A stretch of 64,000 bases of DNA from Silene latifolia (Eukaryota > Streptophyta > Magnoliopsida > Caryophyllales > Caryophyllaceae). Location: NCBI RefSeq assembly GCF_048544455.1, contig NC_133536.1, positions 22,818,152 to 22,882,151 of the forward strand. Reading direction: 5' to 3'. Under the pieces are notes generated by a model. The model did not search any database, was not told the DNA's origin, and saw nothing but the letters and a program-made list of their open reading frames with translations. Shown here one piece after another: positions 21,937-33,272 of this stretch. The position numbers and the translations under genes are program-made. The stretch's first letter is position 1. Every line of letters starts with the position of its first letter.

Positions 21937-23640
21937 ATAGTCGCTAAGCGATACGCATCATTCTCTCTTTCTTCAAAAAGAATCGTCCCGATTCTTATGC
22001 CTTCCAATGTTGATTGAAATTTTTTTTTTCAGATGAACAGTACCACGCGTGAACAGTAATTTTTTCTTTTCTTTATTTTTTGAAAATCGTCACGCCTTGT
22101 TACTAGAAACTTGCTCCTGAGATGCAAACCTGATTAACCCCCAAACTACCTGCTTGAGTTTAACCCTTGAACTCCAATCGCAATCAGAAATTCAACTAAC
22201 AACTTGGTTTTAGCACGCCTAGGACCGTCTAGATTTGAGGAAACCAAGAGTCGGGGCTCTGATACCAGATGATACGTTAGCGGAAGCGTTAAATAGAATA
22301 TGATTCCACAAAGTGGAAATAAATTAATTAAGTACTCTTTTGTGGATTTTTTGTTCAATAATTAAATATCAATTGAAAATTAAAGATATGATTGCATAAT
22401 CTCGACCTTGAATTTATACAAAATGAGGTGCTTAATATTAGACGGCCTTGCCTAATAATTAAACGATTGATTTCACCAATCGCAGGTAGAAAATCAAAAT
22501 AGAATTAAATTACTTCTCAACTCTTGTATTAAAATTCAACGAGAACTTCAATGTGTCATTTGTATTGAAAATTTGATGATCAAATGAATTACAAAATCAC
22601 TTATTTATAGTGATTTAGGAAATGAATGTACGTAAACATGAAAATGCACACCACTTATTATATTAAATAAAGGTACTTTGTTTATTTCCAATAAACTTGC
22701 GAGATACTTAAACTTCATGAGTTACTAACATTAACTTAATTGATTAAGCCTTCTGTTTTCGGTGAAAATGAATGTGTTGCCTTGGACATAACTGTGCATC
22801 TCATGCGCAATTAAATATACCTAGTGGAGCTAGAACTCAAAGAATAATTGTTCTCCTCGGTTTTGAAAAACCTTTAAATATTTAAGGTAATCTTCATACA
22901 CGACCCAAACAAATCGAACATATTGTCGGAACCGCCATAATTGTTCAACTCTTAGTTTAATCTTATATCTCCAGTTGTATAATGACCCATTTAATTTTTA
23001 GTCGCTTCAAGTACGCCTTGTATTCGCATCATACTCCTCTTCTTAGAAATGAATTGTCCCAATTCTTGGAGCTTGTATAAATCCTCCGGGGTCAAAAATG
23101 AATGATGCATACCAGAATTTTTTAACCATATAGAACGTTTGATTAGTTTTATAATTCTCGAATCAGGAGTCATACAAATTTGGTGTGTGAATCAGGACAC
23201 TGAATAAAGATGTATTTATCCTACTTTGGACATGAATCCTTGTGTCTTGAAAACACACAAAACTATTATCCTTCTCCTCATGCTCTACATTTTTTGAGAA
23301 TTTTTTATTTTCAAAACTTTCAATTTTCAACTTTGGAAAAAAAAAGGAATGACAGCTATCATAGTAGAAGAATCCGTAGAAATACTCTTAGCTTCTTCTT
23401 CCATAATATCCAAATTTGATTCAAGAGTAAAGATGTTAGTTTCAACCACTTGAACTTTCAAATTATCATTTTTTAAATTAGAAGTGTCCTCTTTAGCATC
23501 AAATTTGTAATCAAAACAACTCACAGTCGAAAGAGGCTTACAACTTAACTCTTTTAAATGATTTTTCATTACTTCCATTTTGGCAAATGATGGCTTCAGT
23601 TTGGCACGCTCCATTCTTCGAAACACATATTCTAATAACC
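21937..23640 (-). mobile_element. Remnant of an older LTR retrotransposon
   Basis: At 22257-22269 the reverse complement of TGGTATCAGAGCCCCGACTC marks an initiator-Met primer site on the minus strand, next to an LTR end reading TGATACGTTAGCGGAAGCG in plus orientation (from 22270). The LTR extends right through AT-rich sequence; I could not fix its far end. Two short minus-strand frames (22991-23173 and 23327-23626) are unrecognised. Confidence 0.5.
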
Positions 23641-23649
23641 ATCACATCA

Positions 23650-24364
23650 CCAACATTAACTAGGACGTGAAGCCACTCCCGCAAGTGACTCCACTCAGCC
23701 GAGGACGCGCCTCGCGAACATCATAAACAACCATCACATCACCAACATTAACTCCAACACTCCAACAACGATCAGCAGATAAACAATCGTACAACGATAC
23801 AAACATATACTTATAATGATTAAACAGTAAACCGAGTAGGAAAACCCTACCTTCGCACAACTGCAATGAGACACAAGCAAGGCAATCTAGAACGGTTCTC
23901 CTACGAAGTCCTCACCTAACAATAATCACATAAACTCCAATTACCATATGCAAAACCCCATTTTCCCCCAATTCATAAATCAAGACAAACCCTAAAAGAT
24001 TAATCAGTAAAACTAATGAAATCAAGGACTTATCGACACCAACGATGTAATGAATGATGAAGAAGACTTGCTAACAATCCACACACTTGAGAGAGATTTG
24101 GAGAGGATTAGAGTTACATTAAAGTGTTTAGGTTTTATGAAAATGATTAGAAACTGTTAATCCACGATTATATAACTCTAATCTTTTCTAAATCAAACCG
24201 CGGAAATAAAACCCGTTAGACCGGATACTCGGTCGAGTATTCCCATACTCGGCCGAGTATTCCTGGGCAGTAAACTTTTCAGAAACACACGACACACCTA
24301 CTCGGCCGAGTAAGCCATATTCGGCCGAGTACAGACTTAGGAAAAACCGTAGTATTATAATTAC
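23650..24364 (-). mobile_element. Truncated gypsy-type LTR fragment
   Basis: The block at 23658-23700 (GTGAAGCCACTCCCGCAAG and onward) matches the LTRs at 7649-8937 and 20643-21931. A palindrome array of ACTCGGTCGAGT/ACTCGGCCGAGT (24226-24343) lies upstream, in the sense direction, of a TATATAA motif (about 24168-24175). The left part is missing, and a 25-base segment (AACCATCACATCACCAACAT and onward) occurs at both about 23637 and 23725. Confidence 0.75.
24226..24343. repeat. Palindrome array, ACTCGGCCGAGT type
   Basis: Four copies: ACTCGGTCGAGT, ACTCGGCCGAGT twice, and one ATTCGGCCGAGT. Confidence 0.88.
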
Positions 24365-25270
24365 AACAATTTATCTAACTCTTTTCTTAGTTATATTTTA
24401 ATTTTTTCTTAATCAAACTTTGTTGCGCTGAAATCTTGGGTTATTATTGGAGATTTGGTGACAAAATCTTCTATTTTTTCAAGGATTCTTCTTATTTCTC
24501 CATCTAATATTATTCTCATAGTTACTTTGTTAATCATGTTTATGTTTAATTCCATGCTTTGTTCAGTCACTTAAGTTATGCTAACCAAATTATGCGTGAG
24601 TAGTGACCTTGCTAGGGTTGAAAGGGGATTATGGGAAGTAATCAAGGATTATCTATGAGTATAAGTGGATTTGTTTGATTAATGTTTTCATTTTCATCAT
24701 GTGTTTGATGAAATGTTTGGTTGATTAAATCACATGTTTCATTGCTTATTAGATGCTTCTATAAGATCGAAAGCCTTAGAATACACAGAAGCGTGCTTAT
24801 TATTGGTCGTGAATTGAAGACTAGTGTACGCAAGAGCTAACTAGTCGGACTTAAGATAGTCGTAAGACTGAAAGGACGCGACTCGATATCCGGATAGAAC
24901 CCCAATCGACTTTTCCCGACTCAATGAAATCCCTAATTACCTCATATGATATCGACCAACCTTAATTTCCCTAATTTGATTGCCAATGCCGTGTTTTAGT
25001 TTAGTTATTATTTTAATTCATTACTTTGGTTTAATTAGCGTCATTTAGTTTATTATTCAAAAACCCAAGTTAGGACGCCACACTTCTACTTTAGACATAT
25101 TAGATGATTTGAACACCCTGCATCCTTATGGTTCAATATTCGACTGAACATTGCTTCTTGCTTGTGTTTGTCTCTTGTTTAATTTGAGTGTTGGTGGATC
25201 GTAACGCCATTGTAACCTCTTGTTATCCTATACTCATCTCTCCCTTTAGGTTTCTAATTACATTCCACAC
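24365..25270 (+). mobile_element. Probable diverged Athila/Tat-type LTR fragment
   Basis: Blocks such as CTAGGGTTGAAAGG, GACTGAAAGGACGCGAC and a CACCCTGCATCC block near the right end recall the order of blocks in the LTRs at 4177-5282 and 14101-15580, but with much divergence. No coding sequence is seen. Confidence 0.4.
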
Positions 25271-25279
25271 AATAATGTT

Positions 25280-26040
25280 ATCAGGGGATGTTTAGTTGGC
25301 ACCATCGAAACAAATTGAAATGGATTTGATCCATTCAAGTGTTAGGTTGAAAAATTTTGGATTCCAACCCCTTAGAATCTCATACCCGGCCCACCTCATC
25401 CCCTTGCATTCAAATTTCATTCCTCCATGTTTATTATAATGAACCAAACAAGTATTAAAAGGTATAGAATTTAAATCCCATACTTCTATGGTTTTTCATT
25501 TCATTTCATTCCATTTCTAACCATTTAACTAAACAACCCTGATTATCTATTTCAAGATTGAACCAAACAATTACAAACAAGTATGGGGCTCTTTCTTCAT
25601 ACCTCCATGGTATTACACTCCATTCCAATCAATTCCAAAACTTTGAACCGAACGGCCCCTTAATTCTTGTTTGATTCACTCTAGTATCGTAAGGAGGGGG
25701 ATTGGAGTTTGAAACCTGAGAGGTAAGGTGAGTATGAGATTTCAAGGGGTTGGGTGGAATCTAAATCAATAATAAATTGCATCAACCAAACATTAATTCC
25801 AAAACTTTGAACCGAACGGCCCCTTAATTCTTGTTTGATTCACTCTAGTATCGTAAGGAGGGGGATTGGAGTTTGAAACCTGAGAGGTAAGGTGAGTATG
25901 AGATTTCAAGGGGTTGGGTGGAATCTAAATCAATAATAAATTGCATCAACCAAACATTAGAATGAATCAAATCCATTATATTCAATTTCAACTCCGGCAA
26001 CCAAACACCCTTAAATAATGGATTTGACACTTCTTTATTA
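25280..26040. repeat. MITE-like region with a 164-bp tandem duplication
   Basis: The region is rich in motifs such as AACCAAACA and GAACCGAACGGCCCC typical of plant MITE ends. The segment 25632-25795 is repeated directly at 25796-25959, apparently without change. No gene is seen. Confidence 0.7.
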
Positions 26041-26814
26041 TTAAGTCCATACCACCCACGAAAATAACAAATTAGGCTTGACTTGTTTTTTAAATGTTTT
26101 TTTTTTTTGAATTTTTATTGTCACTACCTGCCAATATACACCGAACCCTAACTTGATCAACTATAATCTATGACTAGTTTTTTATGCATATGTTACGAGG
26201 TACAAGAATGTTAATATTATTACTAGACTTAATATGATGCATAATATCGAATGAGTTAATTTTTCATTACTAATAAATTTTATCTGCAAGCGCCTAGAAT
26301 AACAAGTCTATAAATACTATTAAAAGGATACCCTATAATGTTCAATTAAGTCCACGTAGACAATGCCACGTAGGATAAAAAAAGCCACACGGACATTTGA
26401 AACTCACGTCAGCCACATAACCCAAATGCCACACACACATGCATACCCAATTACCCCGTCTCTTATCATCATTGTTCCTACCGACAGCCACAATCTCCCT
26501 TTTTCCGCTCATTTCGTTAACCGGCATTAATTTATTATTACATGACATTAATTCAATTCATTTATCTATAAATTAATTTAGGTCACTTATCTATAATATG
26601 AAACGATATTATCTATATTCTTAAATGATTTTTGTATATTAAATATATTGTTTTCCCAAATTTATGTAAACTTTAAAAATTTACATCAAAATTTCATAAC
26701 TTATAGTTAATATTTTGACATTTTAATTGAAATTTTTGTGATAAAACATGTTAATAAAATTTATAATTAATAATTAAAATTGAATTTTCTTGTAATAAAA
26801 CATATTAATAAATT

Positions 26815-27085
26815 AATTAAAACATATTAATTAAAACTCTTCATATTACTTACCACCCACCATTTTTATTAACATTTTTTCCTATTTAATTTATTTTTTT
26901 AATTAAACATGGAAATAAATTGATTAAAACTCTTCATAATACTTAACGCCCACCAAATTAATTAAATTTTTTTCCTATTTAATTAATTTTTATAATATAA
27001 TATGTTAATAAATTGATTAAAACTCTTTATATTACTTAACAGTTAACACCCATAATTTTCATTAACATTTTTTCCTATTTAATTC
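26815..27085. repeat. Three imperfect tandem copies of an AT-rich unit
   Basis: Each unit contains ATTGATTAAAACTCTTCATA (or near), an ACCACCCACC-like stretch, and TTTTTTCCTATTTAATT. The unit is about 85-115 bp and variable. Confidence 0.65.
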
Positions 27086-27209
27086 ACCTCTTGAGTTTCT
27101 CGGCAATCAATTATCTAATTAAATAATACCACAAAATAAATTAAAAATAAAATTAAAATATTGGAATTTATGGTTGTATAATGGCTATAAAACCTATAAT
27201 AGTTTCTAT

Positions 27210-27470
27210 CTATAAAATCTTATTAAAAGACCAACTTAAAAAATGTGACATTGCAAGTTTAATTGTGATTTGGCAACTTTTAATGTGACATGGTAAAAAA
27301 AAAGTTATATGGATTACCAATTTAAGAAAATTAAAAAATCTATAAAATTTTATTAAAAGGCCAACTTAAAAAATGTGACATTGCAAGTTTAATTGTGACG
27401 TGACAACTTTTAATGTGACATGGTAAAAAAAAAATTTATATGGATTACCAATTTAAGAAAATTAAAAAAT
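27210..27470. repeat. Tandem duplication, period 130 bp
   Basis: The unit beginning TATAAAATCTTATTAAAAG at 27211 recurs at 27341 with a few substitutions. Both copies carry AATGTGACATTGCAAGTTTA and AATGTGACATGG. Confidence 0.85.
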
Positions 27471-27829
27471 ATAAGATAAAAAAAATTAAAAAAATATAAG
27501 GTATAAACACAAAAAAAAAAAAAAAATTGTAAACCATTGATCTCCTCTCATAATTTTTTTTATTTATTTATCTTATTTATTTAACCATTATTTCCTTTAT
27601 TTAATGAAATGACCTTTTAACTTTCCTTTCTTTTTCTTTTTCTTTTTGGTGAAATGTGAGTAGTATATATATCCTAACGAGGGAAGAATTACAAGATAAG
27701 CAGAACTTTTCTTTCATCACTACTATATATACTCCGTATTTATGTACCATATTTTTTTTTATTTTTCTTTCATTCATAAAATTTTGAGAGAATTTTTAAT
27801 AGAATTTTTCATATATATAATTATTATAT

Positions 27830-28270
27830 TTACCCTAATTTTCAATTTTATTCAAAAAAATAGCACCTAAAGTATACATAGAAAAGTAAACTAATTGTTT
27901 CGTTTTTTATTTTTCTTATGTTTTGTATTAATTTGTTATTATTTTTTGTGTTTGAATTAATATTGTAGGAGAATGAATTTCCAACTTTATTCAAAAAATT
28001 GGTAGGTAAGGTATAGCTAAAGAACTAAATTAATTATTTCGCTTTTTATTTTTATTATGTTTTGAATTAAATAGAATTTTATTAGTTATTTTTTTGTGTT
28101 TATATTAATATTGCAGGAGAATGAATTTTCAACTTTATTCAAAAAATTGGTAGATAAACTATACAATGAGAACTAAATTAATTGTTTCACTTTTTATTTT
28201 TATTATGCTTTGAATTAATTAGAATTTTATTAGTTATTTTTTTGTGTGTTTGTATTAATATTATAGGAGG
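27830..28270. repeat. Three imperfect tandem copies, period about 140-148 bp
   Basis: Units start near 27838, 27975 and 28123 and contain CAACTTTATTCAAAAAATTGG, then CTAAATTAATT and TATTAATATTG(T/C)AGGAG. The first unit is the most diverged. Confidence 0.75.
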
Positions 28271-30385
28271 ATGACATACTCACATATCAATAACAATGCA
28301 CGAGATTCGAAATAATGGTTATGGATCTTCTTTACAGATTTTTTTCTTGGTTTGGATGACTCTTTCATTTTTGTCAGTTTTTCTTTTTTCTACAATAGTG
28401 TATTAGAAATATCGAATGGTAGAAAAAATCTTTAATAAGTTGTTGACATGTTGTTACATTATTGTCCTCGCTCTTTCCTACACTTTAGTGTTCTTTGTAA
28501 CACTTATGTTTTATTTTTATTTTGTCAAACAGGTTACAAATCAAATTGTTTAGCCAAATTATTAATGTAGGATGCACATGTCAATTTGATCTTATCATAG
28601 TGTTATAATATGCATAAATAGTAATTAGTTAGAAACCGATTCTTATTCTCCAATTCATTCTTTCAATTCCAATGTTTTCAAGCCTTTAAATCATTTTTTT
28701 GTTTTCCATCAAATATACTATTCTATAACTCACAATATTTTTTGGATAAATATTTTTTTTGAATGATTTGTTTATATTTTATTTTCTCCTGAATTAGGAA
28801 AGGCTAATATTTTGTATGAAGTATAATAATATTGTTTTGATTATAATTTTTGATGACTGATCGAATATGAAGAAATTATGTTTAGAATAGTATATGCATA
28901 AATCTCTATTTATTGCGTGATTCCGAGAAATGCGTAATTAGGTTTGCTCATCTTATACTAATAATAATAATAATTATTAGAGTTCACCTATAAAGTTTTG
29001 ATCCTTACTTTACTCTCTTACTTTTTTTCCCAAATCTAATCTTATATATACTACGGAGTATATTATTATAACACAAAATGTGATATTTAAATATATGTAA
29101 CCTTTCCTTGGGATTATTTGGAATAGTTGTTAAAGTTGCTCACATAAAAGTTCACGACTGTTTCTTTGCAAGATAAACATAGGGCCAAGTACTTTAAAAT
29201 GCACCAAAACGACAATAAAAACAGTATCTTCATTCAAACAATAAAGAGGCAAAATGCAATGTTTATTGGTGAAAAAAATCATTCATATTCTATAATTTTT
29301 AAGCCGGTCAAAGCAATGGTTAAATAATAAAGAGACGATTGAAGAATCACTGATTAAAAAGACAATTGAAAAACCATTAATTAAACAGGCAATTGAAGAA
29401 TAATTAGCAACTCAAACGAGAAAATTGAGAGTCATTGATTTTCTTTCTATAAAATCTCATCAAAATATCAATTCATATTGTCTTATTTGATACCAGGTTG
29501 TCCAAACCAACATTACCCGTCCTTACAAAAGTCAGTTTTTTTGTTCTCTCTGTAATTTAGAGTATTTTATTGGAATTTTGTGTCTCCTTTTTTCTTTTCT
29601 TTTTGTTCATGTATTTATATTTAATAGTCTTAATTGGAGGTGCCTCTCAGGAGACCGTCTCTCAGGAGACCTACTCTATAAAATCACCCCATCATCAACA
29701 TTGACATATAACTATTTATGACAAAACTGACCCGACTAAAATGACATGTCCCAAATTACCCGACCCGCACCCGAATCAAACCCGAAACCCGAGTTGACCA
29801 CAACCCGAATGTTTATTCTCGCAAGTTGGTCGTTATCCCAAATAACTAAAAACAACCTATCCAAGGACCGAGAATGATCTGAATTCAAAATATCCCGACC
29901 CTACTTATTGCAATCCCCTATAACTCAAACCCAAATTACCTGACCCAAACCTGTCCCGATTGTCCCGTTTGCGGGTCTACCGTCTACACATGATGTAAGT
30001 CATGTAACAACATACTTCCTCTCAGTCACTATAATGTTCTCTCGTTCCCGAAACGGATTATTCAACTAATGTTCCCCTTTTTATTTTTAGAAACTTTTAC
30101 GTTTATTTTATTCATTCATCTCTTCTATCACCATGCCCCACACAACTCTTTTACTCGTATTTTATTACTTTTTTTTTTTATGTTTTGCCCCACAATTCTT
30201 TATTTAACTACTAATAATCCATCCCTCTCTCTTATTACCAACCCACACAACTTTTTTACTTTTATTTTAATATTTTTTCTTAAGTATTGTGCCCATATCA
30301 AATGGGAACAATGTAGTGACCGGGAGGCAGAAATTTTTTTTTACCAAATGACCTCATATAAATTAGCGTATAATATCTCAACCCC
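28271..30385. other. AT-rich intergenic sequence
   Basis: No supported gene. There is a piece of the GAGACCGTCTCTC MITE family at 29641-29690 and a stretch of degenerate CCCGACCC/CCCAAAT-type simple repeat at about 29730-29970. Confidence 0.6.
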
Positions 30386-30616
30386 TCCTAAAACCCTCTC
30401 CGCCCTCCCACTTCTGCCTTCTCCTAAACCCTAAAAAAAATTGTGTAAGTTTTTTCTCTATTTTTTCATAATCGAATCTTTTTATTGCTTTATTAGCATT
30501 TATTTACTTTAATTTCGGCGCATTCCAATTTAAATTATTGATATTTGTATGGTTTAATTGTAACAGGTTGTAGTATTAGTATTAGTATTAGTTTTCTGTA
30601 TTAATTAGGGTTTGTA
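30386..30616 (+). promoter_or_regulatory. Promoter-proximal region and 5' UTR of POL5, with telo-box motifs
   Basis: AAACCCT occurs at about 30391 and AAACCCTAA at 30426-30434, with TTAGGGTTT just before the start codon. Telo-box motifs (AAACCCTA) are common in promoters of plant ribosome-biogenesis and translation genes. A possible 5'-UTR intron runs from GTAAGT (30445) to AACAG (30566). Confidence 0.55.
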
Positions 30617-33008
30617 ATGGGGAGTAAGAAAAGGGGAACTAGTTCTATTGACGATAATGTGGTTGCTGTAAAAAGGGATGAATTTGTCGAAAAAATCGAT
30701 TCGAAGAAGAAAAAATTGAACCAGGAGGAGAAAACTGATGATGGTGAAAAGGGGGAAATACCCATGGAAACAAAAAAGAAAAGGAAAATGTTAGATAAGG
30801 AGCGTCGTCGGGTTGAATCCCAAGCTAATGAATTGAAACCTGTTAAAAGTGTAGTGAATTCGGTAGCGAATGTGGAAGGGGATGCTGAGGAAATGGAAAC
30901 GGATATGGGTGTTAGGGATGATCAGCCTGTGTTTCATATTGATGTGTTTGGTGATTTGGCATCGGGCAATGATGGGAAACGAGAAGCGGCTGCTGAGAGG
31001 TTGGCTGTGGAGTTGAAGGAGGTGCAAAAGGCTTTTGAGAAAGTTGGGAATACGGGTTTGAATAATGGTGGGTCTAAGTTGGAAGCTGAGAAGGATGATG
31101 GTTTGGATAATTGTGCGGAGTCGGTTAGGTATGCTGTTAGGAGGCTTGTTCGAGGTGTTTCTTCGTCAAGAGAGGTATAACCCGTCTCTCGTGTTATGAA
31201 ATATTGTTACTCCCTCTGTTCCAATCAATTGTTTACCTTTAATTAAAACAACCCTTGCCACACGGAGTATAATAAGTGGAAAGTATTGCTTTTGTTCTGA
31301 TTGATTGTTCGAATTTTAACTATTTTAGTTGTCTGTTTGGCAAGTGCTTTGATGTTCAGCGAACTAGTTATCGCGCTTCTTAATGAAAGATAGTATGTAT
31401 ATAATGGAAGATCAAATAATGTAGCTTACATGTAAAATCCAGTATTGAAATCGAAGTGTCTTTTTGGGCTCTCTTTTGTCGAGTATTGTATTATGTTGAG
31501 GTTGTTGGTTAATGGAAAATGGTTATGCTCAAATTCAAACTGCACTTTTTAGTTTGGTGGCTGTGTTTGTCTTCATGTTGGTTGATCATCAACATGAAGG
31601 AATGTTTTTTTTTTGTTTCCCTTCCTGTTGCTAAACTTGCATTCACCGTTTTTCATATTTCCATGACCTATGAATAATTTGATTTTGTTGTTTCAGTGTG
31701 CAAGGCAAGGTTTTGCTTTAGGCTTGACTATTTTGCTCGGCACAAACATGACAGTTAGACTTGATTCTGTGATAAAGCTGGTAGATGATTTATTGGAAGT
31801 CACTTCTTCAATGAAAGGCCAGGTAGGAAATCTGCTTTTAAGATTTAAAGACATACTCTGACTATATTTTTGTTGTGTTATTGTAAAGCTTAATTTTTTG
31901 TTCGCTTTGCTTTGTTGCAGGAGGCAAGGGATGTTCTATTGGGTCGTCTCTTTGCCTATGGTGCCGTTGTAAGATCTAGAAGACTAAAGGAACAGTGGGA
32001 TTGTAATAGCAATACTCCATTAATTAAAGAAGTTACAAGACTTCTTATTTCACTGGCATCAAAAAAACGATACTTGCAAGAACCAGCTGTTGCAGTCCTT
32101 TGGGACTTGATTGAGATGGTGAGATATTCCATCCCCATATTTTAGTTTGAGGATCTCCAACATCTTTAATAAATATTATGTAGCTATTATCTACCTGTGT
32201 TACTCAGCATAACAGCTTATGAACGTCAGAAAAAAGTTTTTGTTTTTGTTTCTTCTGTTAGAAATTTCTTCGATTAATCTTCATGTCGGTGATCAGTGTT
32301 TGGCACTGAACCCGTAGAATTTAGCCGCGACCATCTAAATTGTGGATTAAATATATTAAGCCATTATCTTCCTTTTCAGCTGCCTAAAGAAGCTGTACTG
32401 AAGCATATTCTTGATATCCCGGGAGTTCGAGAATGGTTTAATGGAGCAACTGATTCTGGAAACCCTGATGCTTTGCTTCTAGCATTGAGAGTTCGTGAAA
32501 AGATAGCTACTGACAGTGAAATTTTCGGTCCTCTTTTGCCTCGCCCTTTCAGCTCCAGCAGATTTTTCACTGTTGAACATTTAAACTCCATTGCTAAGTG
32601 CTTGAAGGTGATTCCTAGTTTTTTTTTTCTTTGTCGCAGTCTCTTCTCATTTTTTTTGTTTTTCTTGATGCGGATGATTTTTTATTTTATTTTATAGAGG
32701 GTTGTTCTATGATGTACCCTCCAATTTTTTAGTTTTCTACCATATTACCCCTCCGTTCTATAAATCATCTATAATACCCATCAACTTATTTAAGTAATCT
32801 AAACCATAAACTAAGCTTGTCTTTCCGTCTAATTCTCTGTTAAACTTCTGACATGGACTGATGAGCTGGATTGCTAGCTTAACTAAGTGCAGCGTTTCTA
32901 CTGCCACTTTCAAAACAAAAATTCCACTTCGTTTGTTTAGTTTTCACCTGTGCATTCATTCTATCTCTTACCTCCCTTTAATTTGATTAGTTCTCATTTT
33001 CTTCGTTC

Positions 33009-33049
<41 letters not shown>

Positions 33050-33238
33050 ATTATCTCTATCTCCCTCATATTTCTTCTTTTCTCTACCATTCTCATATAC
33101 TCCGTATCTTCTTTCAGTAGGTCTTGTTTAAGACCGTTTTAAGTTAAGACATCTCACATGCCTCCTCTTATTATTGCTTATTTAATTCGGTAATGAGTAT
33201 CATTTTAACTTAGGATGGTCTTAACTTAGAGTTTGTGA

Positions 33239-33272
<34 letters not shown>

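Noticed and set aside
22991-23626. Small minus-strand frames as host genes
   Set aside because: No recognisable domains, no clear splice structure, and they lie within LTR remnants.
30069-30434. 121-aa frame upstream of POL5
   Set aside because: Low-complexity Phe/Leu/Thr-rich translation of pyrimidine-rich promoter DNA that ends at the POL5 leader.
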